DNA from: Saprospiraceae bacterium | GTDB lineage: Bacteria > Bacteroidota > Bacteroidia > Chitinophagales > Saprospiraceae | Length of the DNA stretch: 64,000 nt | Direction: 5' to 3' | Assembly: GCA_016710265.1 (NCBI GenBank) | Contig: JADJJL010000003.1 | Coordinates: 536,501-600,500 of the forward strand | Part shown: piece by piece, positions 9,251 to 17,579 of the stretch | How the letters are laid out: each line of letters opens with the position of its first letter | How positions within the stretch are numbered: the first letter of the stretch is position 1 | Notes under the pieces: model-generated | What the model saw: the letters and a program-made list of their open reading frames with translations, nothing else | Databases searched by the model: none | Told to the model about the DNA's origin: nothing | Program-made: the position numbers and the translations under genes

Positions 9251-11173
9251 ATGAAAAAATTACTTCTTTTTGTATCACTCTTTCTTGTTTCGTTTGCCAT
9301 AAATTTACTCGAGGCACAATGTACACCCAAGTCATCCGATGAATGCAATGACATTGAAATGTTGTGTTCTTTGTCGGAACTTAATGGATATTGCTGTAGA
9401 CTGACACCATTTGATCCACAGATCGGATGCCATCCATTATGCAATGGAGGTCCACCCACCAACAATCTTGAACTATGGCCTTTTGTAACCAATGGTGGAC
9501 AAGTGACCGTGACACTTCAAACTTCCAATTGTGACTCAATTGGAAAGGGTATGCAGATAGCCATTTGGCGTGATTGCAGTTGTCAAGAAATGATAGCTTG
9601 TCAATCCGCATGTAATGGACTAAACACAATTAGTATGACTGCAACTTTATCACCTTGTGTAGTTTATTATTTTATGGTGGCCGGATGTAATGGAGATGTT
9701 TGTGATTTTTGTCTGAGTATCACGGGAGGTGCCGGTCCTGTATTTTCACCGATTGGTCCTATCATTGGGCCATCTGAAGTTTGTATGGGAGAATTGAAAA
9801 TACATTACTCAGCACAATCTCAAAATCCATGCGAGAGGAATCATCAATGGACATTGGATGGTCAGCCCATCAGAACAGATGAGGCATACGTTGATCTTGC
9901 ATTCAATGAAGAGGGAAGTTTTGAATTATGCGTTTCGGCAAAGTTTGGTAATAGTTCCTTAAATATTGTATGTTCTGAAGAGGGTCCAGTATGCAAAACG
10001 ATCAAAGTTTCTAAGGAAAATGATCGAATAGGAGCGCCCATCAGTCTTTGTCCGGAGAAAATTCCATATCGATGGTATAACCAGATTGTTCTTGGACCGG
10101 GTTTATATTCAAATAGCTTTGCCGATCCAACAACAAAGTGCATCTTTGATTCAGTTCGTGAATTTATTGTACTGGATCCACCCGAATATCCAACAGTTTA
10201 TTATTTAGGCTGTGATGAGGATGATTTTTACAAAGATAGCCTAACGGGTAGTAAATTTGACCAATGTCAATATAACCGCTTTGTCAAACTCCCCAAATCA
10301 ACTGAACAGTTTGCTTGTGACAGCGGGTATTTTTTAAATGCATTATTCTTGAATTACAATTTAATATTTAGAGAATACTGCGACAGCGGAAGAATCATTA
10401 TTGAGCCTAGAATAATAGATCGCACATTGACTTGTGGTAATACTGCAGAATTCAAACAAAATTATGCTTATCGCTGGTATCTTAAATCGGATAGCACTAA
10501 GACGACATTGGATACCCAAAGTTATTTAAAGGTAAAACAAAAAGCTGATTATTGCATAGAGATTTTAATTGCCGCTGAGTTTGGAGATCAAATAAAAAAA
10601 TGCAGTTTTACGTATTGTGAAGGCTGGGATGAAGATCAATTTGTGGCCTACGAAATTTGTCCGGAAGGAGAGTTTGTCCCAAAAACGGGAGACAGTGTTC
10701 ATTATACGATCGATACTACATTACATCCCCAAACCACCGCTCAACAATGGACCATCGAAGGAGGAATTATTTTAACACCAAACGGCGGAAAAGACACCAA
10801 CGAAATTGTCGTCATTTGGGATGAGGCTGCGCCTGAAAGATATTTATGCTATCAATATATTTCTAACTGCGGTGAGAGCAAAAAATGTTGTCATGAAGTG
10901 AAAATTATTTCTTCAAACACAGAAGTCAAGTTAAATGCAAATGAAATTTTGATTATTCCAAATCCGGTACATCAAAAATTTAGTATATTTACATTACAAG
11001 AATTGAAAATTGAAACCGTGATTTTGTACGATCCTATGGGACATATCGTACAAAATTGGAATCAACCACTCAGTTCTGAATTTAGTATAAATGAACTGCG
11101 GTCTGGTTTGTATTATTTAAAACTTAAAACGGATCGTGGAACGATCATTAAAAAAGTGATGATAATAAATTGA
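9251..11173 (+). CDS. T9SS-exported cysteine-rich protein, tandem copy 6
   Basis: Starts at ATG 9251, ten bases after copy 5; 640 residues with signal peptide MKKLLLFVSLFLVSFAINLL. The N-terminal half is among the more diverged of the array: the conserved TGWWAF motif is replaced by a sequence ending ELWPFVTNGG, and one Cys-containing segment near NGYCC differs. The second PKD-like domain is shared with copy 5 (YEICPEGEF, TTAQQWTIEGG, GESKKCC). The sorting domain reads IIPNPVHQKFSIF and ends KKVMIIN, with the tail type of copy 1. The frame is intact. Function unknown. Confidence 0.86.
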   Translation: MKKLLLFVSLFLVSFAINLLEAQCTPKSSDECNDIEMLCSLSELNGYCCRLTPFDPQIGCHPLCNGGPPTNNLELWPFVTNGGQVTVTLQTSNCDSIGKGMQIAIWRDCSCQEMIACQSACNGLNTISMTATLSPCVVYYFMVAGCNGDVCDFCLSITGGAGPVFSPIGPIIGPSEVCMGELKIHYSAQSQNPCERNHQWTLDGQPIRTDEAYVDLAFNEEGSFELCVSAKFGNSSLNIVCSEEGPVCKTIKVSKENDRIGAPISLCPEKIPYRWYNQIVLGPGLYSNSFADPTTKCIFDSVREFIVLDPPEYPTVYYLGCDEDDFYKDSLTGSKFDQCQYNRFVKLPKSTEQFACDSGYFLNALFLNYNLIFREYCDSGRIIIEPRIIDRTLTCGNTAEFKQNYAYRWYLKSDSTKTTLDTQSYLKVKQKADYCIEILIAAEFGDQIKKCSFTYCEGWDEDQFVAYEICPEGEFVPKTGDSVHYTIDTTLHPQTTAQQWTIEGGIILTPNGGKDTNEIVVIWDEAAPERYLCYQYISNCGESKKCCHEVKIISSNTEVKLNANEILIIPNPVHQKFSIFTLQELKIETVILYDPMGHIVQNWNQPLSSEFSINELRSGLYYLKLKTDRGTIIKKVMIIN

Positions 11174-11194
11174 TGATAATGTAAAATATAAGAA

Positions 11195-13111
11195 ATGAAA
11201 ATGAAATTGATTGGTCTATGCTTTGGAATTTTTATTTTTTTTGCATTGAAAATGAATGCGCAGTGTACCCCTCCTTCTGCTGACTCTTGTCATTTAGCGC
11301 AGATGTTGTGCGTGTTGAATGGTGTCGAAAAAATATATTGCTGCACGAATCCCAATTACAACAATCCTACAGGTTGTATGCCGCTTTGCCCTCAAGGTGG
11401 GATATCTTATAATACCGGATGGTGGGCTTTTTCTACCATGAGTGGACATGCATTGTTTAGTTTTACCATTTTCAACTGTAAAATAAATGGAAATGGACTT
11501 CAATTTGGAATTCTTGGTAATTGTCAATGCGATGAATTTATTTCTTGTTCAGCTACCTGTACAAGTAATGATGAATATGTGATCGATGCAATGCTTACAC
11601 CTTGTAAAACTTATTATCTTTTTGCAAATGGGTGTTCAGGAGATGTCTGCGATTTTTGTTTAAGACCAATCGAAGCCGAGAAATTAGAGCTACCACAAAT
11701 AGGAACCGTTTCCGGAGTCAGAAGTGTTTGTCAGGGAGCATGCAATGTACAGTATTCAGCCAGTGTGGGAAGCGGATGCGAACCTACTTATCATTGGACC
11801 TTGAATGGTCAAAAGATAGGTGCCGATAGTGGTGAAGTTAGCTTGAATTTTCCAGATACTGGTCAGTTTTTACTTTGTGTAAGTGCTTCTATTGGTAATG
11901 TGATTTCTGGGTCATTTTGTGATCAGGTTGGACCTTCCTGCGCTACCATTACTGTCCATAAATTGCCAAATAGATTTGGTCCTCCTAAAACAATTTGTTA
12001 TGAACAAATTCCATTTATTTTGAAAGAATATGTCATCGATTCAAATGGAATGTATAGAAAAGAGTTTACTGATTCGCTGAGTTGTTGCAAATTTGATTCA
12101 ATTTTTACTTTTATCATACTTGATTCTCCTATTCCGCCAGAAGTTTTTTACCTTGCTTGTAAGGGTGATACGTATATGGATACTATATCCGGAGTGAGTT
12201 TTTCAACTTGTCAGTTTGGAAAGCAAATTTATTTACCAAATTCTACCGTTCCATGGAAATGTGACAGTTCGTATTTGCTCAATGCAGTTTTTCTAGATTA
12301 CAATGTGCAGTTTAGAGAATATTGTGTAGGAGGAGCCATCGTTATTGAAGCAAGGCCTATCGATAGAACGATCACTTGTGGTAACTCCGGTCTGGCGCAA
12401 GACATCCAGTATAATTGGTATAGGAAAAATGATCCTGCAAGACGTATTATAGGGAATGAAGGTATATTTGATCCACCAGGAATGGATGAATATTGCGTAG
12501 AATTAAGCATCCTTGCCAATTTTGGAAATCAAGCCAAAGTTTGTAAGTTCGATTATTGCGAACAATGGGACGAGAGCCAATTTAAACCATTTGAAATATG
12601 TCCTTTGGGAGATAGTATCTTAACAGACAAGTTGCGTGGAAATTATTTCCTGGACTCCATGACACAACAAGGAGTTTTTCTACACAACTGGCAAGTTACT
12701 GGTGGCACTATTCTTACACCTATGGGAGGAATTGACACTACAGGAATAGAAGTAGATTGGGATCCTTCTGCATCAGAACACAAAGTTTGTTATAACTATA
12801 TTTCCAACTGCGGTGATAGTAAAGAATGTTGTCTTCCTGTGAGGATTGTTTCCGGTATAAAGGATGATATTCAAAAATTCGATTCTTGGAGTGTAATCCC
12901 CAATCCGGCTTCCAAAGAGATTCGCGTTTTACATCCTTCATTACAAACAAATTTAATCGAAGTGATCGATCAATTTGGAAAATCAGCGATGAAAATAAAA
13001 TCCAATACAGATGGATCATTCGATATTTCTAATTTGAATTCAGGAATGTATTTTTTGAAAATTCATTCTGATGAAGGTATTGGTGTCCGTCGATTAATTG
13101 TGTTTAGGTAG
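11195..13111 (+). CDS. T9SS-exported cysteine-rich protein, tandem copy 7 (last of array)
   Basis: Starts at ATG 11195, 21 bp after copy 6; 638 residues. The signal peptide (MKMKLIGLCFGIFIFFALK) ends MNA before QC. This is the most diverged complete member: LLNAVFLDYNVQFREYC is kept but RWYLKSDST has become NWYRKNDPA, and the second PKD-like domain reads VTGGTILTPMGGIDTTG. The type A sorting domain runs from VIPNPASKEIRV to VRRLIVFR. The array ends here with no clear hairpin terminator; the next 500 bp are repeats and then an IS110 remnant. Confidence 0.86.
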   Translation: MKMKLIGLCFGIFIFFALKMNAQCTPPSADSCHLAQMLCVLNGVEKIYCCTNPNYNNPTGCMPLCPQGGISYNTGWWAFSTMSGHALFSFTIFNCKINGNGLQFGILGNCQCDEFISCSATCTSNDEYVIDAMLTPCKTYYLFANGCSGDVCDFCLRPIEAEKLELPQIGTVSGVRSVCQGACNVQYSASVGSGCEPTYHWTLNGQKIGADSGEVSLNFPDTGQFLLCVSASIGNVISGSFCDQVGPSCATITVHKLPNRFGPPKTICYEQIPFILKEYVIDSNGMYRKEFTDSLSCCKFDSIFTFIILDSPIPPEVFYLACKGDTYMDTISGVSFSTCQFGKQIYLPNSTVPWKCDSSYLLNAVFLDYNVQFREYCVGGAIVIEARPIDRTITCGNSGLAQDIQYNWYRKNDPARRIIGNEGIFDPPGMDEYCVELSILANFGNQAKVCKFDYCEQWDESQFKPFEICPLGDSILTDKLRGNYFLDSMTQQGVFLHNWQVTGGTILTPMGGIDTTGIEVDWDPSASEHKVCYNYISNCGDSKECCLPVRIVSGIKDDIQKFDSWSVIPNPASKEIRVLHPSLQTNLIEVIDQFGKSAMKIKSNTDGSFDISNLNSGMYFLKIHSDEGIGVRRLIVFR

Positions 13112-13113
13112 AA

Positions 13114-13145
13114 TTTGAAAATGTGAAAATTTGAAAATGTGAAAA
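13114..13145. repeat. Perfect 16-bp tandem repeat, two copies
   Basis: The unit tttgaaaatgtgaaaa occurs twice in a row with no mismatch, immediately after the last gene of the array. It is non-coding and a slippage-type repeat. Confidence 0.9.
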
Positions 13146-13613
13146 TGGGGAAATTCAGAGAGATTCTAAATGACAACGAAGGTTTAATGAATATGAATTA
13201 ATTAGAAAATTAATCAATTGGTAAATTTTGAAATTAAGAACACAATTTTGAATATATATCCTAATTTCAAATGATTATCTATCCAATGAGAATGGTAATA
13301 AGTTTGAATTGGATTCTTCAACACATAGGGCACATAGTCTTCACATAGGCGACCTTCCCGGTGTCAGTAAAGCCGGTCACCAAAAATGTTTTTGGTTAAG
13401 AATGATACCCCGGAATTGGAGTCCTTTTAGGCCTCTGGAGCTAAACGTCGGGGGTGTGGGTTGGGTTGGTGTACGGCCGCTGGCACAAGGCACATAGCTT
13501 ATATCATTTACGCTTGGTGTAATTACAGTTACTATGTGTTCTATGTGCATTCTATGTATCTCCTATATAACTAATTTTATCTAGTTGATTGTCAGACGTA
13601 TCTTTACTTAGTT
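13146..13613. other. Gene-free stretch with cacatag-type repeats and a GC-rich structured island
   Basis: No gene was found. The motif cacatag recurs near 13322-13346, near 13490, and in inverted form (ctatgtg) near 13530-13556. Between them, about 13350-13490 is clearly more GC-rich than the surrounding DNA and includes the perfect palindrome ACCAAAAATGTTTTTGGT (about 13378-13395). The single open frame here (13309-13497) has no recognisable content. This stretch may include one end of the adjoining IS110 element; that is inference. Confidence 0.5.
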
Positions 13614-14973
13614 TCATGATGCTTGTTTTAATCTAGCTAATTGTTTTTCTAGTTTTCTAATCCTATCTAGTTTCATTTTCTCTTGATTTTCAAAGATCAT
13701 ATCAGAATTGTATTCTATTTTTTTAGACAACATTGTGTAAATGATTCTTGCCAATTTATGTGCTGTGGCTAAAACAGCTCCTTTACCGCCCAGTTTGGAA
13801 CGCATCTTTCGATAGTAATCACCTATTGGAGTTTTGTTTATTGATAAAGATGATGCTGCTTGTCTCAAATATTGTCCAGCTCTATTTTTTTTCTGTAGCA
13901 TTTTACTACTCAAGGTCTTTCCTCCAGAAATTTTGGTGTTGGGTGCCAAATTCAACCACGCAGCAAAGTGTTTAGCACTCTTCCATTTACTCATATCTAC
14001 ACCCACTTCTGAAATAAATTCTAATGTCGTTATTTCACTGATTCCTGGTATTTTACACAAATCTATTCCTGTAATGGCAATTAAATATTTACTGAGTGAT
14101 GAATCAAATTGATTCTTTTTGGTTTTGCTTTGACCTTATTTTTTAGGCACCTGTTCAAGACCGGAGATATCCCCTTCTTTTATTATTGCAACCTGTTTTA
14201 GTAATTGCTGCTTTATTTTTTCTTCACAACTCTTGATCTGTTTTTGATGAAATTCATAATTTTCTACTGCTTGTTCAAGAAAAAATAGACATTCCTCATT
14301 CCAAACTCCTTGCAATGATTTGACTATTTCCTCTTTAGGTGCCTTTATTCGAGGGTCACAAAGTGTACTTAAGTTTTGAGGATCTCTTTCTCCTGCTATA
14401 ATCGCTTTTACAATATTCATTCCTGATACACCCAGTATGTCGCTTATTACTGTATGAATTTTAATATTCATTTGTTCAAGTGCTTTTGCATTCTTCTTAC
14501 TGCATCTGAACTCAACGATATTAAATTTTTTCGCTGCCGAGTATAATTTCTTAATACACGAATTTCATTGTCCGGCTGGAAACTTTTCTGTAATAATCCA
14601 CATGTATGAAGTTTTTGAAGCCAAATAGCATCCGTATCATCTCTCTTTCGCCCAGTAACATTTTTTACATGTTTAGCATTGACTAAGTATGGCTCAATTC
14701 CTGCCTCCTCAAGCATAATGTAGAGGGGCAACCAATAAACTCCAGTACTTTCCATGGCAACTGTAGTAATTCCATTGATTTTCAAATAATCCACGATTTC
14801 GATTAAATCGCAAGTAAATGCCGTTGTCGTTTTTACTTCATGCCCTCCATTTTTGTCATTAATGGCAACACATTGGAGGGTATCCCTATATCAATTCCCG
14901 CCGCATGAGAATTGAATACTGGTAAACCACTCCCAATTCTTAATAATCCTTTCTTTTCAGTTTCCTTTTTCAT
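13614..14973 (-). pseudogene. IS110-family transposase, broken by two frameshifts and a stop
   Basis: The reconstructed protein begins MKKETEKKGLL (ATG at 14973) and has the DEDD-type N-terminal domain (HAAGIDIG, then VAMESTGVYWLP), a coiled middle, and the C-terminal Transposase_20 domain (IPGISEITTLEFISEVG, FAAWLNLAPNTKISGGK). Three lesions are visible: one missing G near 14884-14886, after which the expected frame reads DTLQCVAINDKNGG; one missing A near 14484-14487, restoring QKALEQMNIK; and an in-frame TAA at 14136-14138, after which the same frame continues NQFDSSLSKYLIAITGIDL. The intact protein would have been a serine-independent DEDD recombinase guided by a bridge RNA (family knowledge). 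It is probably inactive unless the indels are sequencing errors. Confidence 0.88.
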
Positions 14974-15004
14974 AATTTTGCTTTTAATTAAAAATGTTTT
15001 TAAT

Positions 15005-15166
15005 AAAAGCAGTACATAAAAGCACTTCTAAACTGAAATTGATCTCCTATACGGTGTTTAAGCGATAACTTAACAGCCAATTGAAATTTCAAAAAGTGCT
15101 TCGAACCATACTATGTGAAGGGATGTGACTACCAATGGCACATTTGGTTTCTTATGTGCTGCTTTT
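15005..15166 (-). ncRNA. Candidate IS110 bridge-RNA region (structured 5' non-coding end)
   Basis: This non-coding stretch lies just upstream of the transposase start. It is bracketed by a near-perfect inverted repeat, 15005-15019 (aaaagcagtacataa) and 15152-15166 (ttatgtgctgctttt), with one mismatch in 15. Inside, aagcactt (15020-15027) pairs with aagtgctt (15094-15101), continuing the outer stem. In the IS110 group the bridge RNA is encoded in the non-coding end upstream of the transposase on the same strand (established for IS621). The assignment to this region is inference; the target-binding and donor-binding loops were not resolved. Confidence 0.35.
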
Positions 15167-15237
15167 TATAGCAAAGTTATCTATTTTGAAGTTGGAGTTT
15201 TTATAATACCGAGAACTATGTGGTAAAATCTTTTTAA

Positions 15238-15337
15238 TATAAAGGGCACATAGCTTTTACATAGGCACATAGAATTTCTCAAAACTCAAAACTCACCCCA
15301 AGCATGCTTTGGGAGTAAAAACTAAAAACTAAAAACT
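15238..15337. repeat. cacatag repeats, hairpin and 7-bp tandem repeat
   Basis: This short stretch contains gggcacatag and ggcacatag copies (15244-15272), aaaactc repeats, an imperfect hairpin cccaagcatgctttggg (about 15297-15313), and three perfect copies of taaaaac at 15316-15336. It sits at the 3' end of the RNA methyltransferase gene on the minus strand. The hairpin may weakly terminate that transcript but lacks a clean T-run. Confidence 0.6.
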
Positions 15338-16527
15338 CATAACTTAAAACTAATCCTCCCCATATAAAATCCATCAAATCCGGAATCGGCTGGAGAAATT
15401 ATTTTTTCTTCCTCAAGTGTAAACTCAGGATGCGCTTTTAAAAATCGAGCAACTTGTTCTTGATTTTCAGCAGGTAAAATACTGCAAGTGGCGTAGACCA
15501 TTTTGCCACCAGGTTTTAAAATTTTATGGTATTTTTCAAGAATGTCGGACTGCGTTTCTATGACCTCATCCATAAATTCAGGACTCAATTTCCATTTGGC
15601 ATCTGGATTTCTACGGAGCACTCCTAATCCACTGCAAGGCACATCCAGCAACAATCGGTCCGCGGTTTTGTACAATCTTTTGATGGTTTTTTGGTCCTCA
15701 ATAATTTTTATTTGGATGAGATCGACGCCATTGCGGCTGGCTCTTTTGCGCAATTCATCCAGTTTCCAGGATTCTGTATCCAAGCAAATGAGTTGGCCTT
15801 TGTTTTTTAAAAGAGCCGCCATGTGAAGCGACTTTCCTCCCGCCCCTGCGCAAGCATCCACTGCACGCATACCCGGTTTTAAATCAAGAAAAGGAGCCAC
15901 CAGTTGAGAGGATGCATCTTGTAATTCAAACCATCCTTTTTTAAATTCTTCCAGTCGAAAAACATTCATTCTTTTTTCAAGAATTAAGGCAGTAGGGTAG
16001 AGAGGATTTCGATGGCTTTCGATGCCTTGTTTGTTTAAAGCGTCTTGAAGTTGATCGATGCTGCATTTTAAAGTATTGACGCGCAGCACCACTTTTGCTT
16101 CTTCATTAAGTGCTGCAATTTCACGATCCCAATTTTCTCCAATTTCTGATTCGCACATTTCATCCATCCAATCCGGTATGGATTCTCTGATGGCACGAAT
16201 TTCTTGGGAGCGTTCCCATTGCCTTTGGATCAGAGCATGGTCTTCTTCGGTGAGCTGAATCCATTCCGGAAGATTGCCATATTTTTTTTGAAAATAAACT
16301 GCGACGATGACGTTGGTATTGTTCGCTTGTCCGGAGACAAATTCGTACAATCGATAATGGCGGATGATGTCGTAAAAAGATTCTGCCACAAAAGCGCGAT
16401 CCCTGGCTCCCCATTTTTTATTTTCAAAAAATAGTTTTTGTAGTACTTTGTCTGCGTAGCTTTCGTGGTACATCACTTGTCGAATGCCAGCGATGACCGC
16501 TTCTACCAATATTCTGTGATACTTCAT
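15337..16527 (-). CDS. RsmB/NOP2-family RNA (cytosine-5)-methyltransferase
   Basis: A 396-residue S-adenosylmethionine-dependent methyltransferase that makes m5C in rRNA or tRNA. SAM-binding motif I is DACAGAGGKSLHMAALL. The two cysteines of the family mechanism are in DVPCSGLGVLRRNPDAKW (motif IV) and YATCSILPAEN (motif VI). The N-terminal ~140 residues are helical and resemble the NusB-like extension of RsmB, though shorter than in E. coli RsmB (429 aa). The ATG at 16527 overlaps the end of the upstream epimerase gene by four bases (ATGA), so the two are translationally coupled in one operon. The exact target base (C967-type or another) cannot be read from sequence, so no symbol is given. 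Confidence 0.9.
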   Translation of the reverse strand: MKYHRILVEAVIAGIRQVMYHESYADKVLQKLFFENKKWGARDRAFVAESFYDIIRHYRLYEFVSGQANNTNVIVAVYFQKKYGNLPEWIQLTEEDHALIQRQWERSQEIRAIRESIPDWMDEMCESEIGENWDREIAALNEEAKVVLRVNTLKCSIDQLQDALNKQGIESHRNPLYPTALILEKRMNVFRLEEFKKGWFELQDASSQLVAPFLDLKPGMRAVDACAGAGGKSLHMAALLKNKGQLICLDTESWKLDELRKRASRNGVDLIQIKIIEDQKTIKRLYKTADRLLLDVPCSGLGVLRRNPDAKWKLSPEFMDEVIETQSDILEKYHKILKPGGKMVYATCSILPAENQEQVARFLKAHPEFTLEEEKIISPADSGFDGFYMGRISFKL

Positions 16528-17567
16528 GGTGTTTGATTTATTTTTTCAAAACTATAACTGCACCAATGTTCATAGGTATTTCCTGGTTCTAGTACAGTAG
16601 ATGGAAAATGTGGATGATTGGGGCTGTCCGGAAAATGTTGTGGTTCGAGACAAACAAAAGAATGTGCGCGATATGTTTTTTTGTTTTTTCCAAAATCTGT
16701 TTTACCAGCCCAATTGCAGGTATACAATTGCAAACCGGGTTGACTGGTGTGGATTTTCATTTGAATGCCCGATATAGAAGAAGACAAGATGGCTGCAAAA
16801 GATGCATCCTTCAAAATAAAATTATGATCATAATCAAACATTTTGTTTTGAATATTTTCTTGAATTCCAATCGATCTCGATTTTGTAAAATCGAACGGAG
16901 TATTTACGATGGGAATATAATTTCCGGTCGGAATTTTTTCGGAATTGGTTTCAGTGATCGATTCTGAATTGATTTGAAGTTGGTGTGATAATATGTCTCC
17001 TTGTCCTTGCAAATTAAAATAAGAATGTGTAGCGATGTTCACCATGGTTGGTTTGTTTGTTTGGGCAGAATATTGGATACGAAGCGTAGAATTATTAAGT
17101 TGGTAGTTCAACTCAATATTTAGATCTCCCGGAAAACCCATTTCACCATCCGGACTGGTTAATCCCAATCTTAGAAGATCATCTCCAAATGAAAGTACCC
17201 GCCATATTTTTTTGTGAAATCCCTCTGAACCTCCATGAAGAAGATGTTTGCCGTGGTTAGCCTCCAGAATGTATGCCTGTTCATTTAGAGAAAAGGCTGC
17301 ATTGGCAATCCGGTTGGCGTACCTTCCGCAGACCGCACCGTAATACGCTGAACCTGTTAGATATTCGTCAATTGAATCATATCCTGCCACCAGGTCTATC
17401 CAATTTCCATCGCGGTCCGGGACCCAAAGGCTGATAATTTTTGCACCGTAATTGCTGATGAGAACTCGGATCTGATCGTTTTGCAACAAATATGCCTGGA
17501 TCTTGCCTTCAGAAAGAGTTTTTGTGTAATTTTGTAAATTAAACGGATCATCAGTTTCCATCATCAA
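16524..17567 (-). CDS. galM: Aldose 1-epimerase (mutarotase)
   Basis: A 347-residue cytoplasmic enzyme interconverting alpha and beta anomers of aldoses such as galactose and glucose. Family motifs are YGAKIISLWVPDRDG near the N-terminus, NHGKHLLHGG, the catalytic-His segment ATHSYFNLQG, and the C-terminal catalytic-Glu segment CLEPQHFPDSPNHP. Length is typical. No signal peptide is visible, unlike many secreted Bacteroidota mutarotases. The start is at one of two or three adjacent ATG codons at 17567. It is divergent from the AlkB-like gene with only 12 bp between starts, so the promoter of each must lie inside the other gene. Confidence 0.92.
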   Translation of the reverse strand: MMMETDDPFNLQNYTKTLSEGKIQAYLLQNDQIRVLISNYGAKIISLWVPDRDGNWIDLVAGYDSIDEYLTGSAYYGAVCGRYANRIANAAFSLNEQAYILEANHGKHLLHGGSEGFHKKIWRVLSFGDDLLRLGLTSPDGEMGFPGDLNIELNYQLNNSTLRIQYSAQTNKPTMVNIATHSYFNLQGQGDILSHQLQINSESITETNSEKIPTGNYIPIVNTPFDFTKSRSIGIQENIQNKMFDYDHNFILKDASFAAILSSSISGIQMKIHTSQPGLQLYTCNWAGKTDFGKNKKTYRAHSFVCLEPQHFPDSPNHPHFPSTVLEPGNTYEHWCSYSFEKINQTP

Positions 17568-17579
17568 AGGTAAAGGTTT

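Larger units (their letters stand above)
13614..15166 (-). mobile_element. IS110-family insertion sequence, degenerate; ends not defined
   Basis: The element comprises the broken transposase plus its structured upstream non-coding end. IS110 elements make no long terminal inverted repeats, so the borders cannot be set from one copy. A similar repeat (agggcacatag followed by cacatagg or acatagg) lies on both sides, at about 13328-13351 and 15243-15262. That would fit insertion into a repeated target, as known for some IS110 members. Confidence 0.6.

Noticed and set aside
13309..13497. A 62-codon plus-strand frame between the array and the IS110 element
   Set aside because: No similarity to any domain and it overlaps the GC-rich, palindromic island.
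13614..14973. Treating the IS110 pieces as three separate small genes
   Set aside because: They align in order as one transposase once two single-base indels and one stop are allowed.
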